Shown piece after piece: positions 40,945 to 50,035 of a DNA stretch of 64,000 nt. Location of the stretch: the NCBI RefSeq assembly GCF_900444995.1, contig NZ_UAPQ01000008.1:62001-126000 (forward strand), read 5' to 3'. This stretch comes from Actinomyces bovis. Lineage in GTDB: Bacteria > Actinomycetota > Actinomycetes > Actinomycetales > Actinomycetaceae. The notes under the pieces were generated by a model. It searched no databases and was not told the DNA's origin. It worked only from the letters and a program-made list of their open reading frames with translations. The position numbers and the translations under genes are program-made. Numbering within the stretch: the first letter of the stretch is position 1; each line of letters begins with the position of its first letter.

Positions 40945-42549
40945 ATGGCGATCACGAATCTCGCGGGTACCCGCCGCGACTTCTTCAAGCTCTCGGGCAC
41001 TATCGGTCTTGCTGCCGGTCTTGCCGCGACCCTTGGTGCTTGTGGTGGAGGTGACTCCAAGAAGAAGGCTACCAACGGGGGAGCTGTAGCGGCCACCGAC
41101 GGTTCTATCACCGCTGGCATCTCCTACGAGCTCGGCACCAACGGTTATGACCCGATGACCACCTCTGCCGCGCTCACGGTTGCTGCCAACTGGCACACCA
41201 TGGAAGGCCTCACCGAGCTGCACCCTGCCACCCGCGACTGCTACGCCGCCCTCGGCAAGGAAAAGCCTCAGAAGATTGACGACACCACCTACGAGGTCAC
41301 CCTGCGTGACAACGCTAAGTTCTCTGACGGCACCCCCGTCACCATCGAGGACGTTGTCTTCTCCTTCGAGCGCGTGGTGGACCCGGCCAACAAGTCCCTG
41401 TACGCCCAGTTCATCGCCTTCCTAGACAAGGTCGAGAAGAAGGACGACAAGACCCTCACCATCAAGACTAAGTTCCCCTACTCCCTGGTGGCCGAGCGCA
41501 TCAGCGTCGTCAAGATCGTCCCCAAGGCCAAGGTTGAGGCTGACGCTAAGGCCTTCGACCTCATGCCCATCGGCACCGGCCCCTACAAGATGACCGACAA
41601 TGGCGCAGGCTCTCAGAAGGTCGTCTTCGAGCGCAACGACAACTACAACGGCCCTCAGCCCGCCAAGGTCAAGACCATGACCTGGCAGGTCCTGCCGGAT
41701 GACACCACCCGCACCAACGCGATGACTTCTGGCACCGTCCAGGCCATCGACGCCGTGCCGGTGGCCAACCTGACCACCATGGCTAAGGACCCGGTAAAGG
41801 TTGCGGCTGAGCCCGGCTTCTCGCTGCTCTTCGCGATGTTCAACAGCTCGACCTTCTCCAACCCGAAGGCTCGTCAGGCCGTCATGTACGCCCTGGACTA
41901 CAAGAAGATCTGCGAGACCGGCATGGGTACCCTGGCGCTTCCCGCCAAGTCCTTCGTGCACGAAAAGCACCCGGCCTACAAGGAGGCCAAGGTCGTTTAC
42001 AGCCAGGACGTTGAGAAGGCCAAGTCTCTCATCGCCGAGGCTGGCATCACCGAGATCAACCTGCTGTGCTCCAACCACGGCTGGTTCGGTCAGGTCCGCC
42101 CGATCATCAAGGAAAACCTGGCGGCTCTTGGCGTGACCGTCAACTACGAGGAGAAGAAGTCTGCTGACGTCTACTCCTTCATCGACAGCAACCAGGGCAA
42201 GTGGGACGTCGTCATTGCTCCCGGTGACCCCTCGGTCTTCGGAAACGACGCCGACCTGCTCATGCGCTGGTGGTACGCCGGTGACACCTGGACCGACACT
42301 CGCATGCACTGGAAGGGCTCCGAGTCTCACACCAAGGTGCAGGACATGCTGGCGGAGGCCATCAAGCTTGAGGGTGACGCCCAGATCGCCAAGTGGCAGG
42401 AGATCTTCGACCTGCTCTCCGAGGAGGTCCCGCTCTACCCGATCTTCCACCGCAAGACGCCGACCGCCTACAACTCCCAGACGCTCGATGGCTTCAAGCC
42501 GATCGCGCTGACGGGTCTGTCCTTCGTGGGCGTAGGCTCCAAGGCCTGA
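40945..42549 (+). CDS. Sialic acid ABC transporter, solute-binding lipoprotein (peptide-type family 5)
   Basis: The 534-residue reading starts at ATG 40945 with AGGAGAG upstream; a frame open at 40819 covers the operator and is not used. The signal has twin arginines (RRDFFKLSG) and a lipobox LGAC near residue 33. The rest is an SBP_bac_5 fold (ITAGISYELGTNGYDPMTTS, FSDGTPVTIEDVVFSFERVV, LPIGTGPYKMT-like). Neighbours NanA, NanK, NanE and the regulator show that the likely ligand is N-acetylneuraminate. Tat export is suggested. A long hairpin follows, which probably raises its level over the permease genes. Confidence 0.88.
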   Translation: MAITNLAGTRRDFFKLSGTIGLAAGLAATLGACGGGDSKKKATNGGAVAATDGSITAGISYELGTNGYDPMTTSAALTVAANWHTMEGLTELHPATRDCYAALGKEKPQKIDDTTYEVTLRDNAKFSDGTPVTIEDVVFSFERVVDPANKSLYAQFIAFLDKVEKKDDKTLTIKTKFPYSLVAERISVVKIVPKAKVEADAKAFDLMPIGTGPYKMTDNGAGSQKVVFERNDNYNGPQPAKVKTMTWQVLPDDTTRTNAMTSGTVQAIDAVPVANLTTMAKDPVKVAAEPGFSLLFAMFNSSTFSNPKARQAVMYALDYKKICETGMGTLALPAKSFVHEKHPAYKEAKVVYSQDVEKAKSLIAEAGITEINLLCSNHGWFGQVRPIIKENLAALGVTVNYEEKKSADVYSFIDSNQGKWDVVIAPGDPSVFGNDADLLMRWWYAGDTWTDTRMHWKGSESHTKVQDMLAEAIKLEGDAQIAKWQEIFDLLSEEVPLYPIFHRKTPTAYNSQTLDGFKPIALTGLSFVGVGSKA

Positions 42550-42559
42550 TTTAAGCGCT

Positions 42560-42601
42560 GATGCCGGGCGCCGCAGCAGGACTGCTGTGGTGCCCGGCAT
42601 C
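42560..42601 (+). terminator. Intercistronic hairpin after the binding-protein gene
   Basis: GATGCCGGGC at 42560 and GCCCGGCATC ending at 42601 pair, with the inner CAGCAG/CTGCTG, to make a stem of about 19 pairs. It lies between SBP and permease genes. Such stems leak and protect the upstream message. Confidence 0.75.
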
Positions 42602-42667
42602 TTCGTTTGGGCTCTCGGGCCTTTCTCAACTTCCGGCTGACGCGATTAGCTGCCAAAAGGACTTGCG

Positions 42668-42688
42668 ATCCGACGTCAGACGTCAGAC
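42668..42688. promoter_or_regulatory. Candidate NanR operator 2: three tandem 7-mers
   Basis: ATCCGAC at 42668, GTCAGAC at 42675 and GTCAGAC at 42682 follow without gaps. The site lies after the hairpin and about 85 bases before the permease start, so the permease genes may have their own regulated promoter. Confidence 0.65.
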
Positions 42689-42772
42689 AATTAACTGGAC
42701 AGCAAAGCAGCCGTCCACTCCGCTCGCTACCGTTCCCAGGTGGCGCGGGCACAGAAGCAAAGGAGCATCCCA

Positions 42773-43738
42773 GTGTCCAACCTCCTCCGCCTGATTGGTC
42801 GGCGCATCATTGCGCTGCCTTTCATGGTGCTGGGCGTGACACTGCTCGTCTTCGTCGTCATGTCCTTCTCTCCGGCTGACCCGGCGCGCCTAGCGCTCGG
42901 TGAAGCCGCGTCGGCAGACGCCCTCGAGCAGTACCGCATCGCCCATCACTTAAATGACCCCCTGCTCAAGCGATTCTGGGACTACCTGACCGGTATGGTC
43001 CAAGGTGACCTGGGCACGTCCTTCACCGGCGTGGACATCAGCGAGCACGTGTCTAAGGCCTTCCCGATCACCCTGCAGCTGACCTTCATCGGCATTTTCC
43101 TGGCGGTCATCTTCGCTCTGATCCTCGGTGTGATCGCGGCCCTCTACCGCGACAAGTGGCCGGACCAGGTCATTCGCGTCATCTCCATTCTCTGCCTAGC
43201 GACCCCGTCCTTCTGGCTGGCCCTGCTGCTGATCCAGTGGTTCGCGGATGTTCCCGGTGGCGCCGGATTGTTCCCATCCGTAGTCACCGAGTGGGTTAGC
43301 TTCGGCGATGACCCCGCGGGCTATATCCGCCAGGTGACACTGCCGGCCTTCGCCGTCGCTGTCCCCAACACCGGAACTCTCACCCGCGTGGTGCGTACCG
43401 CCATGGTTGAGGAGCTCGACCGCGACTACGTCCGTACAGCGATCGGTGGCGGTATCCCCAAGCGCACCGTGGTGGCACGCAACGTCCTACGCAACGCGCT
43501 GATCACCCCCCTGACGGTCCTGGGCCTGCGCCTCGGTTACGCCATGGGTGGTGCGGTGGTCATCGAGATCATCTTCAACATCCGGGGTATGGGTCAGCTC
43601 ATCTTTGATGGCATCACCCGTAACGACGTCAACATCGTCCAAGGCGTGTCCATCACCGTGGCCGCCGCGTTCATCATCATCAACATCGCGGTCGACCTGC
43701 TCTACGTGATGGTCAACCCGCGAATCAGGAGCATCTGA
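42773..43738 (+). CDS. Sialic acid ABC transporter permease (DppB-like)
   Basis: The 321-residue reading starts at GTG 42773, eight bases after AAAGGAG; a longer frame from 42740 lies over that site. It has six membrane helices (about 12-32, 105-128, 140-160, 185-210 region, 250-275, 290-315). The EAA motif AIGGGIPKRTVVARNVLRNALI binds the ATPase. It matches DppB/OppB-type permeases. With the fused permease-ATPase gene, whose ATG overlaps its stop, it forms the membrane channel. Confidence 0.88.
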   Translation: MSNLLRLIGRRIIALPFMVLGVTLLVFVVMSFSPADPARLALGEAASADALEQYRIAHHLNDPLLKRFWDYLTGMVQGDLGTSFTGVDISEHVSKAFPITLQLTFIGIFLAVIFALILGVIAALYRDKWPDQVIRVISILCLATPSFWLALLLIQWFADVPGGAGLFPSVVTEWVSFGDDPAGYIRQVTLPAFAVAVPNTGTLTRVVRTAMVEELDRDYVRTAIGGGIPKRTVVARNVLRNALITPLTVLGLRLGYAMGGAVVIEIIFNIRGMGQLIFDGITRNDVNIVQGVSITVAAAFIIINIAVDLLYVMVNPRIRSI

Positions 43739-45900
43739 TGCTGCACCGTCGCACACTAGAGAAGGCCTCCGCGCCAGGCTTGCGCTTCCAGGGCTGGAAA
43801 GCCCTACCCCTGGGCTCCAAGATCGCCGTCATCATCCTGGGCATCATCACCCTGATGGCCATCTTCGCTCCGCTGATCGCCCCCTACGACCCGGCCACCA
43901 CCGGCACCGGCTCAGGTACCCCGATCGTCACCCAAGTCGAAGGTGTAGGCGAAATCGTCACCAACGACCCGGCCGAGGCCCCGTCCTTCAGCCACCTCTT
44001 TGGCACCGACGCCACCGGCCGAGACAACTTCTCTCGCGCCGTCTACGGCGGACGCGTCTCCCTGGTGGTCGGCCTGAGCGCCACCGCCCTGGCCCTGGCT
44101 GCTGCCGCAGTCCTCGGCTCCATCGCCGCCACCAGCCGCAAGTGGATCGCTGAGAGCCTCATGCGCGTGCTCGACGTCGTAATGTCCTTCCCCGGCATTG
44201 CCCTCGCAGCCGTGCTGGTGCTCGCCATGTCCGCCACCAAGCTGCCAATCGTCGCGGTGATCATCATTGCCACCGCCATCGTCTACACCCCACAGCTGAC
44301 CCGCGTGGTCCGCGCCAATGTCCTGTCCCAGTTCGGTGAGGACTACGTCGCGGCCTCCAAGGTCATGGGTGCTCGCGTTCCGTGGATCCTGTCCAAGCAC
44401 GTGGTGCGCAACTGCATCGCCCCGATCATGGTTTACGCAACGGTCCTAGTGGCTGACGCCATCGTCTTCGAGGCCTCGCTTTCCTTCATCGGGACCGGTA
44501 TCCAGGCCGTCAACACCCCCACCTGGGGCAATATGCTCTCTGAGGGCAAGGCCCTGCTGCTGAGCGGGCACTGGTGGCCGACCTTCTTCCCCGGCCTGAT
44601 GATCCTGGTGACCACCCTCTGCCTGAACATCCTCTCCGAGGGTCTGACCGACGCCATGGCCTCGCCGCGCATCCGCAAGAAGGTTGACGTCCAGGCTGAC
44701 GAGGAAGCCCTCGAGACCCAGGCCGCCTGGCAGGACGCCGAGGGCGCCGTCGCCGCCAACGCCAAGCTGCCCGCTGGCGCCGTGGACAAGGACCCTGAGG
44801 GCTCCGTCTCCGGCCTCACCGGTGTTGCCGCCGTCGCTGCTGCAGAGGACGTGCCGCTCTCCGAGCGCCTAGCCCAGCTGCGCGTGGCCGAGCGGGCCCG
44901 TGGTGACCGCCTCGTTTACCAGAACGAAGACGCCACCCCGGTGCTCGAGGTCAAGAACCTCTCCATCGCCTTCCCCGCCCAGCACGGAGAGGTCAACATC
45001 GTTGACAACGTCTCCTTCTCGGTCCGCCCCGGCGAGACCATGGGCCTGGTGGGTGAGTCCGGCTGCGGTAAGTCCATCTCCTCGATGGCCGTCATGGGCC
45101 TGCTGCCCCCAACCGCACGCATTCAGGGCGAGATCCTGTTCAAGGGCCAGAACATTCTCAAGCTCACCCCCGAGCAGCACAACCAGCTGCGCGGGCACGA
45201 GATGAGCATGATCTACCAGGACGCCCTGTCCTCCCTGAACCCCTCCATGCTGATCTCCGCTCAGATGAAGCAGCTCACCAGCCGCGGCGGAACCCGCTCC
45301 GCGAAGGATCTGCTCGAACTCGTGGGTCTGGACCCGGTCCGCACCCTCAAGAGCTACCCGCACGAGCTCTCCGGTGGTCAGCGGCAGCGTGTGCTGATCG
45401 CCATGGCGCTCACCCGCGACCCCAGCCTGGTCATGGCCGACGAGCCCACCACCGCCCTGGACGTCACCGTCCAGAAACAGGTTGTGGACCTGCTCAACGA
45501 CCTGCGTGAAAAGCTCGGCTTCGCCATGGTCTTCGTCTCCCACGACTTGGCACTGGTGGCCAAGCTGGCCCACCGCATCACCGTCATGTACGCCGGCCAG
45601 GTGGTCGAGCAGGCCAAGACCTCTGAGCTGCTCACCAACCCGGTCCACGAGTACACCCGCGGCCTGCTCGGTGCGGTCCTGTCCATCGAGGCTGGCTCCA
45701 ACCGCCTCCACCAGGTCCGCGGCACCGTCCCCAGCCCCTCGGAGTTCGTCAAGGGCGACCGCTTTGCGCCTCGCTCTTCCTACCCGACGGTCGGCCTGGA
45801 GACGCGTCCGGTCCTCAAGCCCGTGCCTCAGGGCGCGCAGGACCACGTCTACGCCATCACGCCCGAGCTTGAGGCGGTACTCGCGAAGGAGACCCACTGA
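43738..45900 (+). CDS. Permease-ATPase fusion (DppC-DppD) of the sialic acid transporter
   Basis: A 720-residue fusion. Residues 1-315 are a DppC-type permease: an N-terminal helix near 28-50, five more helices, and the EAA loop DYVAASKVMGARVPWILSKHVVRN. Residues 316-395 form an acidic Ala-rich linker. Residues 398-720 are a DppD-type ATPase: Walker A GESGCGKS, signature LSGGQRQR, Walker B LVMADEPTTALD, switch His in VFVSHD and the oligopeptide-type C-terminal domain (RGTVPSPSEFVKGDRFAPR). Most opp/dpp systems use separate genes, so this gives a three-part rather than four-part inner machine. Stop overlaps the next start by one base. Confidence 0.9.
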   Translation: MLHRRTLEKASAPGLRFQGWKALPLGSKIAVIILGIITLMAIFAPLIAPYDPATTGTGSGTPIVTQVEGVGEIVTNDPAEAPSFSHLFGTDATGRDNFSRAVYGGRVSLVVGLSATALALAAAAVLGSIAATSRKWIAESLMRVLDVVMSFPGIALAAVLVLAMSATKLPIVAVIIIATAIVYTPQLTRVVRANVLSQFGEDYVAASKVMGARVPWILSKHVVRNCIAPIMVYATVLVADAIVFEASLSFIGTGIQAVNTPTWGNMLSEGKALLLSGHWWPTFFPGLMILVTTLCLNILSEGLTDAMASPRIRKKVDVQADEEALETQAAWQDAEGAVAANAKLPAGAVDKDPEGSVSGLTGVAAVAAAEDVPLSERLAQLRVAERARGDRLVYQNEDATPVLEVKNLSIAFPAQHGEVNIVDNVSFSVRPGETMGLVGESGCGKSISSMAVMGLLPPTARIQGEILFKGQNILKLTPEQHNQLRGHEMSMIYQDALSSLNPSMLISAQMKQLTSRGGTRSAKDLLELVGLDPVRTLKSYPHELSGGQRQRVLIAMALTRDPSLVMADEPTTALDVTVQKQVVDLLNDLREKLGFAMVFVSHDLALVAKLAHRITVMYAGQVVEQAKTSELLTNPVHEYTRGLLGAVLSIEAGSNRLHQVRGTVPSPSEFVKGDRFAPRSSYPTVGLETRPVLKPVPQGAQDHVYAITPELEAVLAKETH

Positions 45901-46724
45901 TGAGCGACGCAAAGAACAGCGGCTGGAACCCGGAGACCGACCCGGTCATCGAGCTCAAGCACGCACACGTAATCCACAAGTCCCGCACCGGCAAGCTCTT
46001 CCGCCCCGACACCGTTCACGCCGTTAACGACGTGTCCCTCACTGTCAAACGCGGCGAGACCGTCGGCCTTGTGGGGGAGTCCGGTTGCGGCAAGTCCACC
46101 ACCGCCCGAGTGATGGTCGGCCTGCAGGAACTCACCAAGGGAGAAGTCTTCTTCAAGGGCCGCAAGCTGGGGAACACCGCAGCTGACCGCCGTGAACTAG
46201 GCCGGGCAGTGTCCGTGGTCTTCCAGGACCCAGCCACCGCCTTGAACCCCCGCATGATCGTCCACGACACGCTGATCGACCCGCTCAACGTGCATGGCAT
46301 TGGCAGCCCCGCCGAGCGTGAAGCCAAGGTCAAGGACTTGCTCCACCTCGTTGGCCTGCCGCCCTCGGCCCTGGATGTACTGCCACGGCAGATCTCCGGT
46401 GGTCAGCGTCAGCGTGTGGCGATTGCCCGCGCCTTGGCGCTGGACCCGGACATCATCGTCGCTGACGAGCCGACCTCCGCGCTAGACGTCTCGGTGCGGG
46501 CACAGGTGCTGAACCTGCTGCAGGACCTTAAGGCGAGCCTGGGCCTAGGCCTAGTCTTCATCAGCCACGACATCAACACCGTGCGCTACGTCTCCGACCG
46601 CATCGCGGTTATGTACTTCGGCGAGATCCTGGAGATGAACACCACCAAGGAGATCTTCGAAAACCCGCAGCAGGACTACACCCGGACCCTCCTGTCCGCC
46701 GTGCCCTCACTGCTCGACCGCTGA
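45900..46724 (+). CDS. Sialic acid ABC transporter ATPase (DppF/OppF-like)
   Basis: The 274-residue protein overlaps the fusion gene stop (TGATG). It contains VNDVSLTVKRGETVGLVGESGCGKSTT (Walker A), QDPATALNPRM, the signature ISGGQRQR, Walker B DIIVADEPTSALD, and His in FISHDINT. It is of the OppF half type and pairs with the ATPase part of the fusion. The short C-terminus (NPQQDYTRTLLSAVPSL) is typical. NanA follows after 48 bases. Confidence 0.9.
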   Translation: MSDAKNSGWNPETDPVIELKHAHVIHKSRTGKLFRPDTVHAVNDVSLTVKRGETVGLVGESGCGKSTTARVMVGLQELTKGEVFFKGRKLGNTAADRRELGRAVSVVFQDPATALNPRMIVHDTLIDPLNVHGIGSPAEREAKVKDLLHLVGLPPSALDVLPRQISGGQRQRVAIARALALDPDIIVADEPTSALDVSVRAQVLNLLQDLKASLGLGLVFISHDINTVRYVSDRIAVMYFGEILEMNTTKEIFENPQQDYTRTLLSAVPSLLDR

Positions 46725-46772
46725 GCGCGGCCCACAGAAGATCCCCACAAGCACACCAGAAAGAAGAACACC

Positions 46773-47690
46773 ATGGACACCCGTTTCACCGGCGTCATCC
46801 CTCCGGTCATCACGCCCTTCAAGGACGGTGAGATCGACTTTGACAGCATGGGGCGTCTGATCGACTTCCTCATCGAGGGAGGCGTCAACGGCCTGTTTGT
46901 CGGTGGCTCCTCCGGCGAGGTCGCCTACCTCACCGACTCCCAGCGTGACGAGTCCGTCAAGTTCACCGTTGAGCGCACTGCGGGCCGCGTGCCCGTGCTC
47001 GCCGGTGCCATTGACACCACTGCTCACCGAGTCATCGAGCAGGCCAAGCGCGCCGAGGCCCTGGGAGCCGACGCCGTCGTGGCCGCCTGCCCCTTCTACG
47101 CGATCAACGACATGAACGAGATCGCGGACCACTTCCGCGCCATCGCCGGCGCTATCAACGTGCCACTGTTCGCCTACGACGTCCCCGTCCGCCTTAACGG
47201 CAAGAAGCTGACCCGCGACATGCTGGTCCAGCTCGGCACCGAGGGCGTCCTGGCCGGCGTCAAGGACTCCTCTGGCGACGACGTCGGCTTCCGCCGCCTG
47301 GTGGCCGCCAATGAGAAGGCCGGGCACCCGCTCGCCCTGCTTACCGGCCACGAATGCGTGGTTGACGGCATGCTGCTGCTCGGTGGCGACGGCGTCGTCC
47401 CCGGCTACGGCAACGTCGAGCCCAAGCCTTACGCCGACATGTGGGCTGCCTCCCAGAAGGGCGACTGGGCGGAAGTCCGCCGCCTGCAGGACAAGATCTG
47501 CGCCGGCTTCGAGATCGTGTTTGTGCCCCAGGGCCGCTCCGGCGACGCCACCGGCATCGGCGCATTCAAGACCGTCATGGAGGCGCAGGGCACCATCGCC
47601 AGCAACGAGATGGCCTTCCCAGTCAAGGCCCTCGAGGGTGAGGTCAAGGCCGGCATCCTCGCGATTGCCCGCGAGCAGGGCCTCATCTGA
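46773..47690 (+). CDS. nanA: N-acetylneuraminate lyase
   Basis: A 305-residue DHDPS/NAL-family protein. Schiff-base Lys lies in GVLAGVKDSSGD near residue 167 and the active Tyr in LFAYDVPVR near 139; GGSSGEV near residue 46 binds the keto acid carboxylate. It would split sialic acid to ManNAc and pyruvate. DHDPS has a similar fold, but placement between a sialic acid-type transporter and ROK kinase plus NanE favours the lyase. It begins the catabolic part of the operon. Confidence 0.88.
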   Translation: MDTRFTGVIPPVITPFKDGEIDFDSMGRLIDFLIEGGVNGLFVGGSSGEVAYLTDSQRDESVKFTVERTAGRVPVLAGAIDTTAHRVIEQAKRAEALGADAVVAACPFYAINDMNEIADHFRAIAGAINVPLFAYDVPVRLNGKKLTRDMLVQLGTEGVLAGVKDSSGDDVGFRRLVAANEKAGHPLALLTGHECVVDGMLLLGGDGVVPGYGNVEPKPYADMWAASQKGDWAEVRRLQDKICAGFEIVFVPQGRSGDATGIGAFKTVMEAQGTIASNEMAFPVKALEGEVKAGILAIAREQGLI

Positions 47691-47710
47691 GACCTGGACG
47701 GAAACCTACA

Positions 47711-48715
47711 GTGGTGACTGAAACGGTCAACGCCAGCACCGCTCTTGTCGGGGTCGACCTCGGCGGCACCAAGATCGCTGCCGCTCTGGTCGACCCCGAC
47801 GGGGCTCTGCTAGGCCCTGTCTCCTCCTGCCCGACTCCCGCCCACGACGGCCCCGAGGCAATGCTTGACGCCATCGCCAAACTGATCATCAAGGTGGTCC
47901 AGGCCGGAACCGACGACGCGCCCGGAACTGCAGTAAACCCTGTGGCTATTGGCATCGGCGCCGCCGGAGTAATCGACCCCACTACCGGCAGCGTCATATC
48001 TGCCACAGACGCCATCACCGACTGGCCTGGAACCCAGATTTCCGCAGGAGTCTGCCAGCGCCTCGCGGACGCAGGCATCAGCGGCGGCAAGCAACTCCAT
48101 GTGCACGTCGACAATGACGTCAATGCCTACGCCGCAGGCGAGGCCTGGCTCGGCGCCGGAGCTGGCGCCGACAGCGCCCTCGTTGTGGCTGTGGGCACCG
48201 GCGTAGGCGGTGCCATCGTGTTGGGTGGGCGGGTGTACCACGGGGCGCACTGCCTGGCCGGCGAGATGGGGCATATGCCTTCCCACCTCGCCGCAGATGA
48301 GACCTGCACCTGTGGGCGTCTCGGGCATTTAGAAGCCGTGGGCGCCGGACCGCAGATCGCCCGCCGCTACCGCGAGGCCACTGGCAGCACAGAGGTGACC
48401 ACCGCCCTGGTCGTGGAGCGCCTCGCTGGCGCAGGCGATGCCACTGCACAGCGCATCTATCAAGAAGCCGCGGTGGCTCTCGGGCAGGCGATCGCGGCGG
48501 TCATCACCGTGCTTGACCCCCACAAGGTCATCATCTCCGGCGGTCTCGCCCGCTCCGGGGAACTGTGGTGGGGGCCCCTGCGCGAGACCGTACGCGCCGA
48601 ACTCGTGGACCTTGTGGCCAAGGACCTTGAGCTGGTGCCAGCGGTGCTGGGCACCAACGCCCCAATCATCGGCGCCTCCCATGAGGCCTGGCTCACCCTG
48701 CCAAAGCAGGCCTGA
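47711..48715 (+). CDS. nanK: ROK-family N-acetylmannosamine kinase
   Basis: A 334-residue protein starting at GTG 47711 with a weak ribosome site. The phosphate motif VDLGGTKIAAAL is near residue 14 and a catalytic Asp is in VDNDVNAYAAGE. The ROK zinc site reads LAGEMGHMPSH and CTCGRLGHLE, in which the third Cys of the usual CxCGxxGC is His. It phosphorylates ManNAc to ManNAc-6-P. It lies between NanA and NanE, which fixes the substrate by pathway logic. A glucokinase role is possible but less likely. Confidence 0.85.
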   Translation: MVTETVNASTALVGVDLGGTKIAAALVDPDGALLGPVSSCPTPAHDGPEAMLDAIAKLIIKVVQAGTDDAPGTAVNPVAIGIGAAGVIDPTTGSVISATDAITDWPGTQISAGVCQRLADAGISGGKQLHVHVDNDVNAYAAGEAWLGAGAGADSALVVAVGTGVGGAIVLGGRVYHGAHCLAGEMGHMPSHLAADETCTCGRLGHLEAVGAGPQIARRYREATGSTEVTTALVVERLAGAGDATAQRIYQEAAVALGQAIAAVITVLDPHKVIISGGLARSGELWWGPLRETVRAELVDLVAKDLELVPAVLGTNAPIIGASHEAWLTLPKQA

Positions 48716-48803
48716 GCACCCGGCGGGCCGGTCCACTGGATCGGCCCGCCGTCCCACAAACAACCCCCACCATCCCGGCAAAGCCGGGGGAGAGAAGCAT
48801 CCA

Positions 48804-49502
48804 ATGACTGACAAGCAGGCCATCCTCGACCAGTTGCGCGGCGGCCTCATCGCCTCCGCCCAGGCCTACCCCGGCGAGCCCATGCGTGACCCACGCACCA
48901 TGGACCAGATTGCGCAGGCCTGCGTTATCGGCGGCGCCGTCGGCATCCGCGCCCAAGGGCTGGCTGACCTGGCCCTTATCAACCAGCATGTGGAGGTGCC
49001 GGTCATTGGCCTGTGGAAGGACGGGCACGACGGCGTCTTCATCACCCCCACGCTCACCCACGCCATCGCCGTGGCCGCCACCGGCAGTCAGATCGTGGCT
49101 CTGGACGGCACGCGCCGCCCCCGCCCGGACGGCCTGACTCTGGCCCAGACTGTGGAGGGCCTGCGCCAGGCCCGTCCCGAGATCATCATCATGGCCGACT
49201 GTGGCAGCGCCGACGACGCCCGTGCAGCGCAGGACGCTGGCGTGGATCTCCTGGGCACCACCCTGGCCGGCTACACCGGTGAGCGGCCTAAGACCGACGG
49301 CCCTGACCTGGAATTGGTCGACGAGATCAAAACCTTCGCGCAGCTGCCTCTGGTGGTTGAAGGACGCATCCACACTCCAGCTCATGCCACCCAGGCCATG
49401 GAGCGCGGAGCATTCGCGGTGGTCGTTGGCACTGCCATCACCCACCCGACCTCCATCACTAAGTGGTTCGTGGACGCTGTGCAGGCCGGAAACCAGAACT
49501 GA
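48804..49502 (+). CDS. nanE: N-acetylmannosamine-6-phosphate 2-epimerase
   Basis: The 232-residue reading starts at ATG 48804 after GGGGGAGAGAAGC; the frame opens at 48438 inside nanK, which is a shadow. It has the NanE features GGLIASAQAYPGEPMRDP, VPVIGLWKDGHDGVFITPT, IIIMADCGSADDARAA, TTLAGYTG and LPLVVEGRIHTPAHATQAMERGAFAVVVGTAIT, a TIM barrel. The Lys in GLWKDG is catalytic. It converts ManNAc-6-P to GlcNAc-6-P. NagA for the next step is not in the window; NagB is at 52852. Confidence 0.92.
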   Translation: MTDKQAILDQLRGGLIASAQAYPGEPMRDPRTMDQIAQACVIGGAVGIRAQGLADLALINQHVEVPVIGLWKDGHDGVFITPTLTHAIAVAATGSQIVALDGTRRPRPDGLTLAQTVEGLRQARPEIIIMADCGSADDARAAQDAGVDLLGTTLAGYTGERPKTDGPDLELVDEIKTFAQLPLVVEGRIHTPAHATQAMERGAFAVVVGTAITHPTSITKWFVDAVQAGNQN

Positions 49503-49558
49503 CAGCGAAACGCTTGTGACTGCTGTGGCAGGTGTGGCTAGCGTGAACTATTTTGTTG

Positions 49559-49584
49559 GCAACACGCCCAAAAATCCGTGTTGC
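49559..49584 (+). terminator. Hairpin after the nan operon
   Basis: GCAACACG at 49559-49566 pairs with CGTGTTGC at 49577-49584 across 10 bases. It lies between nanE and the HU gene, with no T-run. Confidence 0.5.
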
Positions 49585-49667
49585 TGCCTGGAAAACCTGG
49601 CGGCTTGCGCATAACGTAGCCGCAGCGGCTCCGAACATTCGGGCCGACCAACAACCGAGAGGTAACC

Positions 49668-49955
49668 ATGTCCGTCAACCGCACCGAGCTGATTGCCGCC
49701 ATCGCCGACAAGGCTGGCCTCAACAAGACCCAGGCTGACGCCTTCCTGAGCGCCTTTCAGGAAGTCCTGGTCTCCAGCGTCAAGAAGGGTGAGGCCGTCA
49801 AGATCACGGGCCTCATGGGTGTTGAGCGCGTCAAGCGCGCCGCTCGCACTGGCCGTAACCCCCGCACCGGCGAGGAGATCAAGATTCCCGCTGGCTACGG
49901 CGTCAAGCTGACCGTCGGCTCCGCCCTCAAGAAGGCCGTCTCCGGCGGCAAGTGA
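49668..49955 (+). CDS. Histone-like DNA-binding protein HU
   Basis: A 95-residue HU/IHF protein: MSVNRTELIAAIADKAGLNKTQADAFLSAF, then GEAVKITGLMGVERVKRAARTGRNPRTGEEIKIPAGYGVKLTVGSALKKAV. The beta arm RTGRNPRTGEEIKIPA is the DNA-binding part. It is a nucleoid protein and lacks the long Lys-rich tail seen in mycobacteria. The gene stands alone, with GAGAGGTAACC ahead of the ATG and a strong terminator after it. Confidence 0.95.
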   Translation: MSVNRTELIAAIADKAGLNKTQADAFLSAFQEVLVSSVKKGEAVKITGLMGVERVKRAARTGRNPRTGEEIKIPAGYGVKLTVGSALKKAVSGGK

Positions 49956-49987
49956 GCCGGCGGCCTGAGAGCCACAAACTCACATAG

Positions 49988-50035
49988 AGACGCAAGGTGC
50001 GCCACCCGCTATAGGTGGCGCACCTTGCGTCTTTG
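49988..50035 (+). terminator. Terminator after the HU gene
   Basis: A perfect 19-bp stem (49988-50006 with 50014-50032), loop CGCTATA, followed by TTTGTCT. Confidence 0.85.

Noticed and set aside
41422-42600. 392-residue reverse-strand frame under the binding-protein gene
   Set aside because: His/Val/Leu-rich shadow of the SBP gene with no family resemblance; the plus-strand gene has signal peptide and domain support.
44869-45912. 347-residue reverse-strand frame under the ABC ATPase
   Set aside because: Exact antisense of Walker and signature motifs of the fusion gene; no independent support.
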